NCBI GenBank assembly: GCA_030248295.1
Contig: JASANH010000607.1
Location: 1 to 64,000 of the forward strand
Reading direction: 5' to 3'
Length of the DNA: 64,000 nt
DNA from: Mesodorylaimus sp. YZB2_4
Taxonomy: Eukaryota > Nematoda > Enoplea > Dorylaimida > Dorylaimidae
A model generated the notes under the pieces. It did no database searches. It saw nothing but the letters and a program-made list of their open reading frames with translations, and was not told where the DNA came from. Below are positions 45,668 to 56,480 of the stretch, one piece after another. The translations under genes and the position numbers were made by a program. Numbering within the stretch: the stretch's first letter is position 1; each line of letters opens with the position of its first letter.

Positions 45668-46426
45668 TCAGCAGTATTTCAAACCCGCCTGGGCTGCATC
45701 TTGTTCCACCTTATCATTTGGAGCAATCACAATCTGGGCCCTCAAAAATTCTGCTTTGCCTTGTCGCTTCTTGACGCACTGGACCAAAGTGTTGCCAACT
45801 TTTTTCATGCACCCTCCGTCCAATGTGGCACTTCCATCGTCAGCAGAGTAGACGCACTGGACTGCTCTTCTTGTGACTGTGTAACCATTTTTCTCACATT
45901 TCATTCGATACTTAATTTTTGGACTGCCGCTGAATCCATCGCCTTCTTCCCACTCATCGCCCACATTGTGCTCAGACAGCGTGGAACCGGACGGTGCTTC
46001 CACGGCGCTACTCAAACACCCGATGGCTTCCTGACTCCAAATGTCGGTCGGTTCGTCGTGCAAACATTTTATGACACTGTCCCGATAATGGAATGTACCC
46101 CCGTTTGGCACCCGTTTCTCCACTTTGGGTGGGCCAGGTTTGCGGTGTCTACCGTCCGGGATTGGATCATCGTGGTGGACGCAACCCATGACCTGCAGAT
46201 GGAATCATGTTTCAACAGGTTTATAAGAAAAGTTATTGCATACTTTCGTACTGGCCTCATTGGTTTTTGGATCCTTTTCACAACGGTACCAGAAATTCAA
46301 GCTGGAGAATTCCCTGCCTTCTTGTGAACATCGACCACCATTTCCAGGGGCCGTTGCGGGGGGACCAGGCGGTCTAGCACACAGGGAATAAGTTACACAA
46401 ACAGCTAAAATCACGCAAGTCAACAT
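45668..46426 (-). CDS. Secreted protein with MIG-18-like Cys modules, gene C (short form)
   Basis: Two exons, 46426-46244 and 46192-45668, with a 51-nt intron (GTATGC to CTGCAG), giving 235 residues. The signal peptide is MLTCVILAVCVTYSLCA. Three or four modules follow: CSQEGREFSSLNFWYRCEK, VPNGGTFHYRD with VIKC, DEWEEGD with YRMKCEKNGY, and a C-terminal part that ends AAQAGLKYC. The ending is like AAGFKYC of genes A and B, so all three share a C-terminal module. I chose the ATG at 46426 because it begins the signal peptide; the frame is open 9 codons further upstream without an ATG. Probably extracellular matrix. Confidence 0.78.
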
Positions 46427-46810
46427 CGTCTCAATGCAAAGACAACTTTGCAAAACTTAGCCTCTCTTCGACTCTTTTAAAGTGAATTAGTGGACTGCCA
46501 GGTATTGTCAAGGCTGGCCTAGTTTTACTGCTGGCATGTGACCATAACTGCATTGTTCACAATCTCAGATCCTCCGCACGTGCCCACGCTTTGTCCCATG
46601 CGTGGCGGAACGAGGTCGAAAGTGATTGGAACTGGTTGGTTTGTTGTGGGTGTTGGAAAATTATGCTACTGTACGTGTTTGTGAGCGTTTGAGCGGAGGT
46701 GGCCGTTAGATGGGTAATTCCTAGAAAATGTGCAGGCGTGTGAAGTAACAAACTAAAGTTCAGCGAACTTTATTCAGCAGAGATAAGAAATGCCATAGAT
46801 AGGATTATCA

Positions 46811-46990
46811 AATGATCGATGATCAATCAATAAATGAGCGGTCAATCAGTGACCGATCAATCAGTGACCGATCAATCAGTGACCGATCGATCAGTGACTG
46901 ATCAATCGAGTGATCAATCACTGACTGATCAATCACTGACTGATCAATTACTGACTGATCAATCAGTAATTGATCTATCAGTAACTGTTT
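46811..46990. repeat. GATCAATCAGTGACC-type minisatellite, copy 2
   Basis: About twelve 15-bp units, first GATCAATCAGTGACC then GATCAATCACTGACT, more regular than the array at 40941. It lies just downstream of MIG-18-like gene B. Confidence 0.85.
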
Positions 46991-47044
46991 AATGGTCAAT
47001 CCATGCCACACCAGCTGATCACTACACGACACGACATCATGGAT

Positions 47045-49220
47045 CTAACAATACTTAAACCCAGCAGCCAATGCTTCTTCCTCCGCTTTGTTCAAAATAA
47101 GTCTTTGTATGACTTCACTCGAGACACCATCGCTCGGATGTGCCCCTTTGATACACTTGACCAAAGCATTCGGTTTGCTGAATTTTTTCATGCAACCAGG
47201 GCTGATGGTGACTGCTGTCGACAAGTCGTCGGGTCTGGACTGGTAAACGCATTGAACAGAAACTTGCTGCAGTGATGTGGCGTCTCCGCGGCATTCCATG
47301 ATGTATTTCAAGCGAGGATCCCCGGGACCACCATCGTCGACCCACGTGTCGCCGATGGCGCGATCCACAGGTGGGTTGGATTCTTGGACGCAGCCGACTG
47401 GACGAGCCGCCCACGAGTTGTTCATGCGCATGCACTGCATGACGAAACGACTGTTGGGGCCTCCCGACCTGAAAAAGCGATGCTCACTAAATTGGAGCAA
47501 GGTCTTGCGTCTGCATTCCAAATTCTGAGGGGGGTATGTAAGCATCAGATACAGTACAGTACAGTGCAGCTGAAACTAAAAAAGGCCCTGGACTAAACTG
47601 AAAAAGGTTTGTTTTCAGATTCCAGGCAAATTAACATGAAAATGCCCTCGTGACATCATGGATCTAACAATACTTAAACCCAGCAGCCAATGCTTCTTCC
47701 TCCGCTTTGTTCAAAATAAGTCTTTGTATGACTTCACTCGAGACCCCATCACTCGGATGTGCCCCTTTGAATGCTTCTTGCTAGTATGTCTGCGCCAGCC
47801 TTTATTGTCTGCAAGCCCGGGTCAGCTAACTTGAAACTCAAGAAAACCCAATAGATTAACTACGTTATCAAACCCGGCCCCTTCCAACCCAGCATCGATC
47901 CACCGATCCGGGTGGTGGATAGGATAGGTGCCCGATAGGATCTAATTGCTGGATCGGCCGGATCAGCAAGTAAAATTTTTCCCGTTTTATCTGCTGCAAA
48001 ATGATAAAGTGTTGCATACTATGATTATAAAATCCGGTTTTTTCTCTCAAATCAGCATTTAATCCCATTTCAGGCGCTGGTTAGCTCCACAGTGTCTTTG
48101 GAGTGGTCTGATAGAAAGTTACAGCCAGAAAACATGGCAGGTTTGCGAGGACTCAGCGAAAAAGACACAACCCCACCAATCTTGTACTTTATGAAGCGGA
48201 TCGGCTGGATTGGATTTGGATCAGGCTGATCCTGACCCTGCATCAGATCGGGATCGGGATCCAGGCCTTAGGTCGGATCAGTCAATGCTGGACCAACTGA
48301 ACCAGAGTACTTCTCATAAATTTTTCCCCTGCTTTTTTGAGACCCGTATAAATCAACTAGTACTTGTTTTCTGCCTCCGTTAAAACAATGTAAGCAGCAC
48401 TCCTGGAGGTCAGGATATCGATCCCAGTCACAAAAGAACTTGACCCAAATCCAACCGCAGATTTGACTTACTTCGAAGTACGGTATCTCTCATTTTCATC
48501 ATACCGCCGTCCCTCGTTCGCACATCCGATCACAGCGAATTCAATGGCTGTCGGCCATCCAGAAGTGGATCGACATTTGTAAGCGAAATTTCCAATAATG
48601 ACCTGTTCATTCAACAAGTACTCCTTTCCTTGGTACAAGCAACCTTTCGCTTGCAAGAAGACCTCTCGCGCAGTGTTCGTTAGACTTCCCGATTGCCGAC
48701 TGCAGTTATAAGTGAAGTCATCCAGTATCACCGTGCCTCCATCGGGTATATCTGATGTACTGTTGGCGCAAGCTACCGATTTCAAGCCCAAGGAATTAGC
48801 ATTCGGATCAGCCGACGCGATTCGAACGCATTCGTAGACGAATGGCGGGTCTCGAACGCGTTGTCCAGGTTGTACCAACAAAGCATCCTCCACTTTATCA
48901 CCGCCTTTTTGACGAAGACAAGCGACTGGACGAAGAGAAAGTGGATTTTGGGCGTCTAATCCAGTTTGAACACATTCGAAAAGGAAATTTCGTTGCCGAA
49001 CAGTCAATCCGATCATGACTTTGCTGCCGTCATCGGCCTGACAAGCGGTCATTACGTAACGACCATTGTGACAAGTGGCCCATCCGTTGATTAACTTCTT
49101 CTCCGCGCCGTCATTGCTCGCAGTACAATCGTTCGAAAATACATTGTCGGTCGAGTCGGCCCTCACAAAACTAATATTGAAAAGAAAAAAGGAAAAAAAA
49201 GCGATGATTTCACTTCGCAT
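47045..49220 (-). CDS. Secreted multi-module protein with MIG-18-like Cys modules, gene B
   Basis: Two exons, 49220-48472 and 47468-47045, with a 1003-nt intron, giving 390 residues. Signal peptide MRSEIIAFFSFFLFNISFV, then the same six modules as gene A. Exon 2 has exactly the same length as in gene A (424 nt) and the donor TTCGAA|GTAAGT is conserved, which confirms the splice model. The protein carries several N-x-S/T sites and no membrane segment, so it is most likely an extracellular matrix component. The intron has received a fragment of the gene's own last exon and a GATCC-rich repeat. Confidence 0.8.
47652..47770 (-). pseudogene. 119-bp fragment of a MIG-18-like last exon, inside the gene B intron
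   Basis: Almost identical to 47033-47151 (the end of gene B). At some variable sites it matches gene A instead (GAGACCCCATCACTCGG). It encodes the C-terminal residues in the same orientation but has no acceptor. It marks a third, lost copy or a gene-conversion product. Confidence 0.75.
47890..48290. repeat. GATCC-rich repeat in the gene B intron
   Basis: Dense GGATC words at both ends (GATCCACCGATCCGGG at the left, ATCGGGATCGGGATCC at the right). The outer ends are CCAGCATCGA and, reverse-complemented, CCAGCATTGA. It looks like another short inverted-repeat element of the GGGATC class; no clear target duplication. Confidence 0.45.
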
Positions 49221-49574
49221 TGTTCATAAATTTCAAACAATCCAACTTTGTGTATCGAGAATACGAAATGCGGGGAATCAACTGGTTGAGTGAGTAATAT
49301 ATTTCTAACCAATCCCACGCACATGGGACAAGAAAAATTGTTTTGGATGGCAGTGCACAAAGCGAGGAGAATAAAAACAAATTACGAATAGGTCGTCTTC
49401 TTGGCCCACAAATACCTGATTTAGAATTTATTGACGCCCACTAAAAACCCGTTTTAAAAGTCATTTCTTTTCGAACCAGAACGACTCACGAAAATGACAA
49501 AAACATGTTTCAATATGATTGTGGCAAGCGAGAATAGCTAGGGACAGAACGAAAGTTAGACACCACATCGTGGC

Positions 49575-49656
49575 GGTAGCGTGGCCGAGTGGTCTAAGGC
49601 GCTGGTTTTAGGCACCAGTCTCTCCGGAGGCGAGGGTTCGAATCCCTCCGCTGCCA
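49575..49656 (+). tRNA. tRNA-Leu (TAG anticodon)
   Basis: 82 nt with the long variable arm of a class II tRNA. Acceptor arms GGTAGCG and CGCTGCC pair with one G-T. The anticodon arm is CTGGT-TTTAGGC-ACCAG, giving anticodon TAG. T arm GAGGGTTCGAATCCCTC. A TTTT run follows as the Pol III stop. Confidence 0.95.
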
Positions 49657-50820
49657 TATATTTTATTTTCCCATGTTAGAGTGCGATAATAATAACGATA
49701 GCCGCGTTGCTGGCGATTTCCGACTTCTCGTTTGGAGAGATCGTCGGCAAAGAGGAGCAGAAGTGTTTTAAAATGTCGAAATGAAGTATTTGAGTACGAA
49801 CACTGTAGTATTAACCGAGAATCCAACAATATCTGGACCATCAAAAAACATTTCTGCAAAAAACTGATAAAATTCGGCTTAAATTGCAGCGCTTTTACAC
49901 GTGAAAAAAACCCGCGTTCTGCGTCTTCGGCCGTTCGGCCTTCTGGGAACGTCACTATTCCGCACTCTTTGACACAATATGTTACGAACAGATTTGCAGT
50001 TATTTGTGGTCGTTAAAGTCTATTCGAACAACAAATTTGTTAATTTCATTCGTTTGTTTATTTTACTTCATGAGTTCTCTGTCTAGTGATTTATATACGA
50101 TGACTTAGCAGGTGAGGAATACTTAAAAAATTTAAATCAACAAGGGCTAAACTTAAGCGCGCTTTTCTTTTGTTCCAGAGCGGAGATTTTGGGCGGGTGA
50201 GAAGCGAGAAACAGATTCGATTCCATATCTTGAGCCGTTTTACATAGGAAAGGCATTGTGCTGCGTTGAAAAATCATGATGGAAAAATGATGCGGCTGTA
50301 TTTAAGATTATCAGATGGACGTCCAATTGGTAAGTTTTTCTATGCATTACTGTACTATATAGAGATATGTAGATATCCTGATGCAGTGCAAGTGAAGGTA
50401 TTCGTTGGAATAACTTCCGGCCGGCCTATGGCAACAGCAGACTGCAGAGTCCTCCCAGATAACTACTGTATGAAGCTGGATGTTTGACAACGACTGTATC
50501 CTGTATCCCCCCTGTATCAAACAACTGTAAAGTTTAGAGTTGTTTGATGCGATGCGTCAAATAGCTTGCGATGCAACGCTGTAGGCACCTTTTTACAGCA
50601 TCAGTTCTCCCAAGTGTCGCATCGCATTAAATATACTGTTGACCCAACAGGGATCTTCAGCAAATCAGTACTACTATGGTGGATTCACTTTGTTAGGTGA
50701 GAATTCTGTCAGGCAAACCTGCGAACTGTTGCCTGGTTAATGTAGCGTAAAGTTAAGGTGTAGAAAATGATCGTCAGAAAGCTCCGTTTCTTTCCGCGTT
50801 TAGACACACATTGTGTTGCT
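49657..50820. other. Spacer between tRNA-Leu genes
   Basis: About 1.2 kb between the first two tRNA-Leu genes. I see no other gene in it. Confidence 0.4.
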
Positions 50821-50902
50821 GGTAGCGTGGCCGAGTGGTCTAAGGCGCTGGTTTAAGGCACCAGTCTCTCCGGAGGCGAGGGTTCGAATCCCTCCGCTGC
50901 CA
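50821..50902 (+). tRNA. tRNA-Leu (AAG anticodon)
   Basis: 82 nt, identical to the gene at 49575 except at one base, the first anticodon position (loop TTAAGGC, anticodon AAG). The stems and T arm are the same, and a TTTT run follows. Confidence 0.96.
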
Positions 50903-51680
50903 TATGTTTTGGTTGTCATTCAAGTGAGCTTTCCGTAATGTAGGGCTTTTGTGTTTCAAGAGACACTAACGATAAGTGTGTTTACGCAAACGGCATCCTT
51001 ACTTGTGGGAGCAAGGGCTCTACAACAGTTTTCAGGAGAGCTTGACATAAAAGCATGACACCTGCTTTGGCGCACTGGGAGGTTCGGACACGAGAGCACG
51101 GGCGCCCGATCAATCGAATTGTGCCGGGCACCCCCACATTTATATCTGCGGCGCAGTGCGAATACTTTGACTGTTCTTCCTCTGTAAGTTCATCAAACGT
51201 CTGTTGCCAAGCATGCATGCCTCTCACTGGCCCTGTCGCTCCTCTAAGGTTCTTTATGTCGACAGCTTGCTACATCCAAACGCCCTCACCCTCGATTCAC
51301 CTTCACCCTCAAGTCAAACATGAGTCAGTACGGCCGTTTTCGCATTCTCATCCTTTTGAACCATGACATTGGAATCTGGGAGTCAGGGCCACGGACACGT
51401 CAGAGATAACAAGGAAGTAATAGATCGCATGTTGGCCGTATAAGAGGATACAGGATGGCGGACAAGACGAATATATGGTCCAAGATAGGTACGTAACTTT
51501 AGTCATTTAAACCTGGGTTTTTCCAAGAAAAAATTTTTCAAATTAAAGAGGTGCAGCAATGCTTCGGGCCACCGGGAGGAAGAGGCACGTAAATACGTAC
51601 TGATCGGACGCATTGTCAATGGAAAACCGTATTGGTGCCGATGCAAATGTTATACGACCATTTAGCAGCAGCGAGGTTAA
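50903..51680. other. Intergenic
   Basis: No gene recognised. Confidence 0.4.
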
Positions 51681-51810
51681 AGGCGCATTTATAGTCGGCA
51701 AAATTTCTACACCTACCCCTAGGGTAGGAGTAATAGCACACGCTTAAGTATATGGCAATTACACCTACCCTAGGGGTAGGAGTAGAAATTTTGTCGACTA
51801 TAAATGCGCC
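51681..51810. mobile_element. 130-bp palindromic MITE flanked by TTAA
   Basis: Nearly the whole element is an inverted repeat: the left arm GGCGCATTTATAGTCGGC and on through CTACCCCTAGGGTAGG is mirrored on the right with few mismatches. TTAA lies on both sides (51677-51680 and 51811-51814), which fits piggyBac-type insertion. The longer match TTAAAGG is also possible as a duplication. The unpaired centre is only about 25 bp. Confidence 0.8.
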
Positions 51811-54274
51811 TTAAAGGACATGCGTCGGGGAATTTCTGGTGCCAGAAATTACCTCAGGCAGGGTCGTGTTTAGCCACTTATCACAAATAGCGTAAGATTA
51901 AAACAGTGAACAGAGAGGGTGCGGGCTGGGGTTACTGTAAGCGCTCACCTGACCAATGCCAAAAGTCGGAAAACTGTCTCACTCGGGACGATTGCCAGTT
52001 TCTTTCATAATAATGCTGTTTTTATTCAATTCCTGTAATTTGTTGTTGAGATTTTTCTGGTTTCAAACTGTATGCACGAATATGGACTGCACGTCTTCAT
52101 GTCTATATGACGAGGAGCTCAGCGCAAAAAGTAGAAGTTTAAACTATTAGAGGAAAAATATAACAGAATATATCAATAATCAACGATGGGGAATTCATGC
52201 TTGTGGAACCAAAAAAGAATTATTTCAGAAGTCAAAAAAAACTGAGCTTGGTAGGCTTCGAACCGGCGTGCACAGCGGCTGGATTGCCGACATTGTGCGT
52301 CAAGAGTCCTCCTCCTGCGCCACAGAGACCTTACACTTCGGGTAGAAGTCAGAAGACAAGCGGTTTGTGACCGCTTTCAGGCCTTCCCTGTCTAATCGGA
52401 AGGGACTTTCTCAGAGCGCAAACGGTGAATATCTGGAATGCAATCTTTCTTTTGGAGACAGCAAACACGAATTGACTCAAATGACAGAATTGTCTAGCCT
52501 TATCTGCGCTATATGTAGTTTGCACGTGATGGACTATCTTGCGCCAAACATTGTAGATGGGCAGAGAGTGACCAAGAGACCATTTCCTAAATACGAGTGG
52601 ACAATGGTCAGTGCCAACTTTTGTTGCCTCAGACAGGTTTCCTGTTCTCTACCGAACTATTCTTGGCAAGTTCCACGCCTTTCCCCAAAACCTGGGATGC
52701 ATGCTTGCCTCTTAGAATGAAAATTCTTGCGTGGGTTTTCTCATGACATAATCGGCGTGCGTTTTGTTCCATCGAGCCGTTTTCTCTCAGTTTCAGTCTC
52801 TGCGCTCTTTGCTCTGGAATTCATATTTGTTTTTCCTTCGCGCAGGGCGAGCGCTGACTTGGGTTTGAAGAAGGCCCGAGCAGCGCGGTCAAGATTTACA
52901 TGATGTTCGCAGCATAGGGCAGACCCATGTACAACTAGTGTGCGGAGAATAGCAGGTACAAGATGTGAGTGTTAAACCACTGTTCTTTCAGCGATGTCCA
53001 GGGTGTTGGTGGCGCAGTGCAGCGCCGTTCGATGCAACACTCCATAAATTCGCCTACCGAGGGTTTGAGTCCACCAGTGGCTGGAATTTTTGGCTTTGAA
53101 AACTCTCCGAGCTGTCTTTCCTTTTCCAAAATGGTTACTTGCCTAAATCTACTGACGCGGGTTGCTTGGCGCAGACGCACAGATGAATAAAATCTTACTT
53201 GGACCGAAAAACGGGAATCAGCCTCCACACTTGACTTGACTGCGATGAACGAACGCCGATTCCGTTATGAGGAAACCCCCAGATAACATGCGAGAGTACA
53301 TGCAATTTAATTCAGATCCCACTGCTTTTTTGCATGCGTTTTAGAGCACTCGACCACTGGTCATCCATTAGGTTATAAGAAGCAGGGGTGGGCCAGATAA
53401 TAATAAATGCTAATAAAAGAGCCAGGTCAAGCTCCAGTAGCCTAACAGAAGTGTCATATTCTCACTGCAAGGGCTCAACGTCAATCGATTATTCACGATG
53501 GAAAGTGCCACGATGATCACCATTGTCTCTGAGAGAGGTCCTTGCTTCTGCATGTAGAAATAACAGCTATCAAAGCGAGAAGAATCGCGGCTGTTGTGGT
53601 GATAAACGCGGCGGGATCAGAAACGAATGTGTCAAACAACTTTTGGGTTCGATTCTCTTCTCGAGCAATTTTTTTGGACTTCTTTCGAGCCAACCGCAAA
53701 GTTTTTATACTGTACCGTGCTGTAGTTTAGAACTTAAAAATTGCATGCCTGCTGCAAGCTCAACGTTTTCTCTACCATTCAGCTTGAACTGTTGGCCTAC
53801 CGCTAATGTTAGACGAAGTACAAGATTCGGGCAGGCATTCATAAGGCAGGCATCAAATCACGCCCGCTGCGCCTTATTGATTATTGACACGCAGAGGCAG
53901 AGAACAGAAGGGTTTAGCCGTGAAAACAATGGGAAGGTTCACTAACTTATCAACCTTGGCGGCCACATAACTTGTTCAAACAGCCCGACTTATGTCCTTT
54001 AAACATTTTGAGAACAATCTTTTATTTGTTTAATAAAAATTTGATTGACGTCAAGAAACGATTTTTGTCCTCATTTCAGCGAGAAACCCACATTTCGAGC
54101 GGCTACAGTAACCCGCACGAGAGCAGGTTGCAATAAGCAGCATAGAACCTATTGACTCGCTTATTTTGCGCGGTAATGTCTGATTTCTAACCTGTGTGAA
54201 TGTGCCTCGCAGAAGCCTGTATGAATGGCAGAGGCAGTGTGAAATGGCAAAGGGCACTCATTTAGGTCCTGGTA
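51811..54274. other. Intergenic
   Basis: No gene I can support. An open frame at 53517-53699 (minus) has a hydrophobic stretch (AFITTTAAILLALIAVIST) and a TATAAAAA box just upstream, but no ATG. It could be part of a small membrane protein. The frame at 52367-52720 (+) has no motif. Confidence 0.35.
52249..52330 (-). repeat. tRNA-like sequence
   Basis: The minus strand has GGTCTCTGTGGCGCAGGAGG (A-box-like) and later GGTTCGAAGCC (B box), about 60 bp apart. Acceptor arms GGTCTC and CTACC do not pair well. Probably a tRNA pseudogene or SINE. Confidence 0.45.
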
Positions 54275-54282
54275 CAGTGTAC

Positions 54283-54964
54283 TAGCGTTCGTTCGGGATC
54301 ATTATTTTCGGGATTGGTATCGGGATCGGGACTCGCTCAATCCCGACCGGGATCGGGATCGGGACAGGATCGGGATTTTGTGAAGAGAGCGCTTTTCATT
54401 GGCTATAGATGACCTACAACCCACCCTGAGTAGCCAGCAAATAAAAAGCCACAGATTCCCTTTCCTTGGATAATTTTTAGTGCAGTATTTATCATTGCAT
54501 TCAAAATCAGGCAAGCGAAGAATCAGTTACAAATTAGCAAACAAATCCCCTCCTTCTCCTCTATCAATTCAATCATCCGCCAAGGTCTCTTTATTTCCCC
54601 TTCTGAAATATTTTGATGGCCATGACCATCTGAGTCAGTGTCAAGCAGAATGTCGCCAGCTTCTGCAGCAGGCCCACCATCTAATGATGGCAAATGCGGG
54701 CTGTTACTATATCCAACTGGGCGCAAATCGTACATCAGAAAAAGCAGGACTTGTGCATTTTATGGGGGTAGTTTCATCCGATCATGCCATTATAACCCCT
54801 ACAGCTCGTTTCCCATACACCAGCCCCATTCCCTGTTGCAATAAAAACATTCTATCACCACAATATTTAGTCCCCAATCCCGAACACTTTTTATCGGGAT
54901 CGGGTTCGGGAGGGGCAATCCCGACCGGGATCGGGATCGGGACCGGGATCCCGAACGAACGCTA
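54283..54964. mobile_element. 682-bp hAT-like nonautonomous element, 8-bp target duplication
   Basis: The ends are TAGCGTTCGTTCGGGATC and its exact reverse complement. A perfect 8-bp duplication, CAGTGTAC, flanks it (54275-54282 and 54965-54972). Inside each end is an array of GGGATCGGGATC words in opposite orientation (about 54305-54370 and 54890-54950). The 500-bp core has no transposase. The 8-bp duplication plus TAG ends are the hAT signature, and subterminal short repeats are where hAT transposases bind. Confidence 0.85.
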
Positions 54965-54972
54965 CAGTGTAC

Positions 54973-55708
54973 CACAGGTGACAAAATAAAGATTTTTCTC
55001 AATCTTGATTTTTTCAGTTTGAAACACATAGACTTGAAAAAATTTTTCAAACATCAAAGTTTCTGGCTTGATTTTTTGTCAAGTTTCTAAGTTTCAACGT
55101 GTGAGATATTCTGCTTTTATGCCCGACCATCCTGCCCGCAGGAGTTCGGGTCGGGAATTCCTGGCTGTCAATTACAAGCTTCGTGGTACTGTATTTCCAG
55201 CGCAGGCTCCACCTAAAAGGACAGTTCTGTCGAGAGTGTCACGATTCGCGGCAGGGCAACTAGGACTACAAGGAACTAGGTCCGTGTGCATTCAATACCT
55301 TTGGCCTCGATGTTAATTGTTATTGCTGTACCATAGAAATAGGAGCTTACAATTCGAGCTACCGTCACTTTGCTCCAGTGGAATAGAGAGTACTTGAGAA
55401 GCAGTTGCCCGTATTTCCTGTACCAGCTGGTGACTGACTCGTGCGAGGCAGTCTGTTCTGATGGCCACAGTATAAAAACGACTCTGGCTTCTCTGACTTC
55501 CGCATGATGGGGTTAATTTGCATAAAAGCATTCTTTTTACCACCATGCACACAGCACTCACTGATGATAATTTACTCTTTTTTTTCTCGGAGGCCATTAT
55601 CTCAGGAATAAAAAATTTGTGTTCTGCGGGTTTTGTATCAGCTGCAACGGAAAAGACAGGCTTGAAAAAGACTGCTTTCGAGTGCGGATTCAGGGTCGGG
55701 TGTGGCCG
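54973..55708. other. Intergenic
   Basis: No gene recognised between the hAT-like element and the TTAGGC-bearing element. Confidence 0.4.
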
Positions 55709-55925
55709 TTAGAATTTTTAGCACTTTTGCTCTTTGTCCCCCAACAGCTTAGTGATAGGCCGGATATAGGCTTAGTTTTAGCCTTACGCTTTGGCTTAGG
55801 CTAGGATAGGCTGGATTTGGGCTCACGCTTTTTGGCGCTGGATTTGGGCTTACGATTAGTCTTAGGCTTAGGGTAGGATGGACTGGATTCAAGACCTTGG
55901 GGGACAAAGTGTAAAAGCGCCGAAT
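55709..55925. mobile_element. Inverted-repeat element with TTAGGC-like repeats inside
   Basis: The left end reads GCACTTTTGCTCTTTGTCCC followed by CCAA. The right end reverse-complemented reads GCGCTTTTACACTTTGTCCC then CCAAG, an imperfect inverted repeat of about 30 bp. The interior (55750-55885) is a degenerate array with GGCTTAGG, TTAGGCTAGG and CTTAGGCTTAGGG, similar to the nematode telomere unit TTAGGC. No clear target duplication. Confidence 0.6.
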
Positions 55926-55953
55926 TTTACAGTATGTAATTAGACAAAAATTT

Positions 55954-56035
55954 TGGCAGCGGAGGGATTCGAACCCTCGCCTCCGGAGAGACTGGTGCCT
56001 TAAACCAGCGCCTTAGACCACTCGGCCACGCTACC
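55954..56035 (-). tRNA. tRNA-Leu (AAG anticodon)
   Basis: 82 nt on the minus strand, identical in sequence to the gene at 50821, with anticodon AAG. The sequence past its 3' end gives a TTTTT terminator on the minus strand. Confidence 0.96.
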
Positions 56036-56254
56036 AGGTGAGAAGTTCCCTCTTACACTCCTCGCTGGAGCCTGGGTCTGTTTGTGAGATTGGTAACAGA
56101 GGGAAGTGAAATAGGCGCCCTCTGGGTGGGTGTATGAGTGCAGGCAAACAGCGCTCATTTTGGAGAATAGGAAATGCGGTGGCTCAACGAATTAGGGGGG
56201 TGGAAGGCATGGACCCTTGAAGTTTCCAACCCGAGAGGAGCTGTAGTGGTTACT

Positions 56255-56480
56255 TCTTTGCTTGCCTGCCCCCAAGGACGGGGCTGGAATGAAGCAGCAA
56301 ATGTGGGCTTGTCGTCTCGGTAGCTGGAGTTGTTACTGTTGTTACAGTAAATGTCCAACCCGCTGTAACCACATGAGAGACAAAAAATCCGACTGGAGGA
56401 AAATGAGTCGTGCGACTACGCTTGTAGCTGAAACATCAGTCAGAAGGGTTGCTGTCTCCTGGAAACCCCGACTGGAGCAA
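56255..56480 (+). repeat. SINE-like repeat, family 3
   Basis: Contains GCCCCCAAGG, GGCTGGAATGAA, AATGTCCAACCC and CTGAAACATCAG. A related copy is in FERM intron 5 at 61360-61480 (GCCCCCAGGTG, GGCTGGAATGAATCAGC, AATGTCCAGCCCC). Confidence 0.55.

Noticed and set aside
40941..46990. CRISPR-like array of regular repeats
   Set aside because: The units are contiguous 15-bp minisatellite repeats without unique spacers, and this is animal DNA.
52367..52720. 117-codon open frame on the plus strand
   Set aside because: No recognised domain, no promoter and no splice support.
53517..53699. Hydrophobic open frame on the minus strand with a TATAAAAA box upstream
   Set aside because: There is no ATG in frame and no splice partner. 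Kept only as a remark in the intergenic entry.
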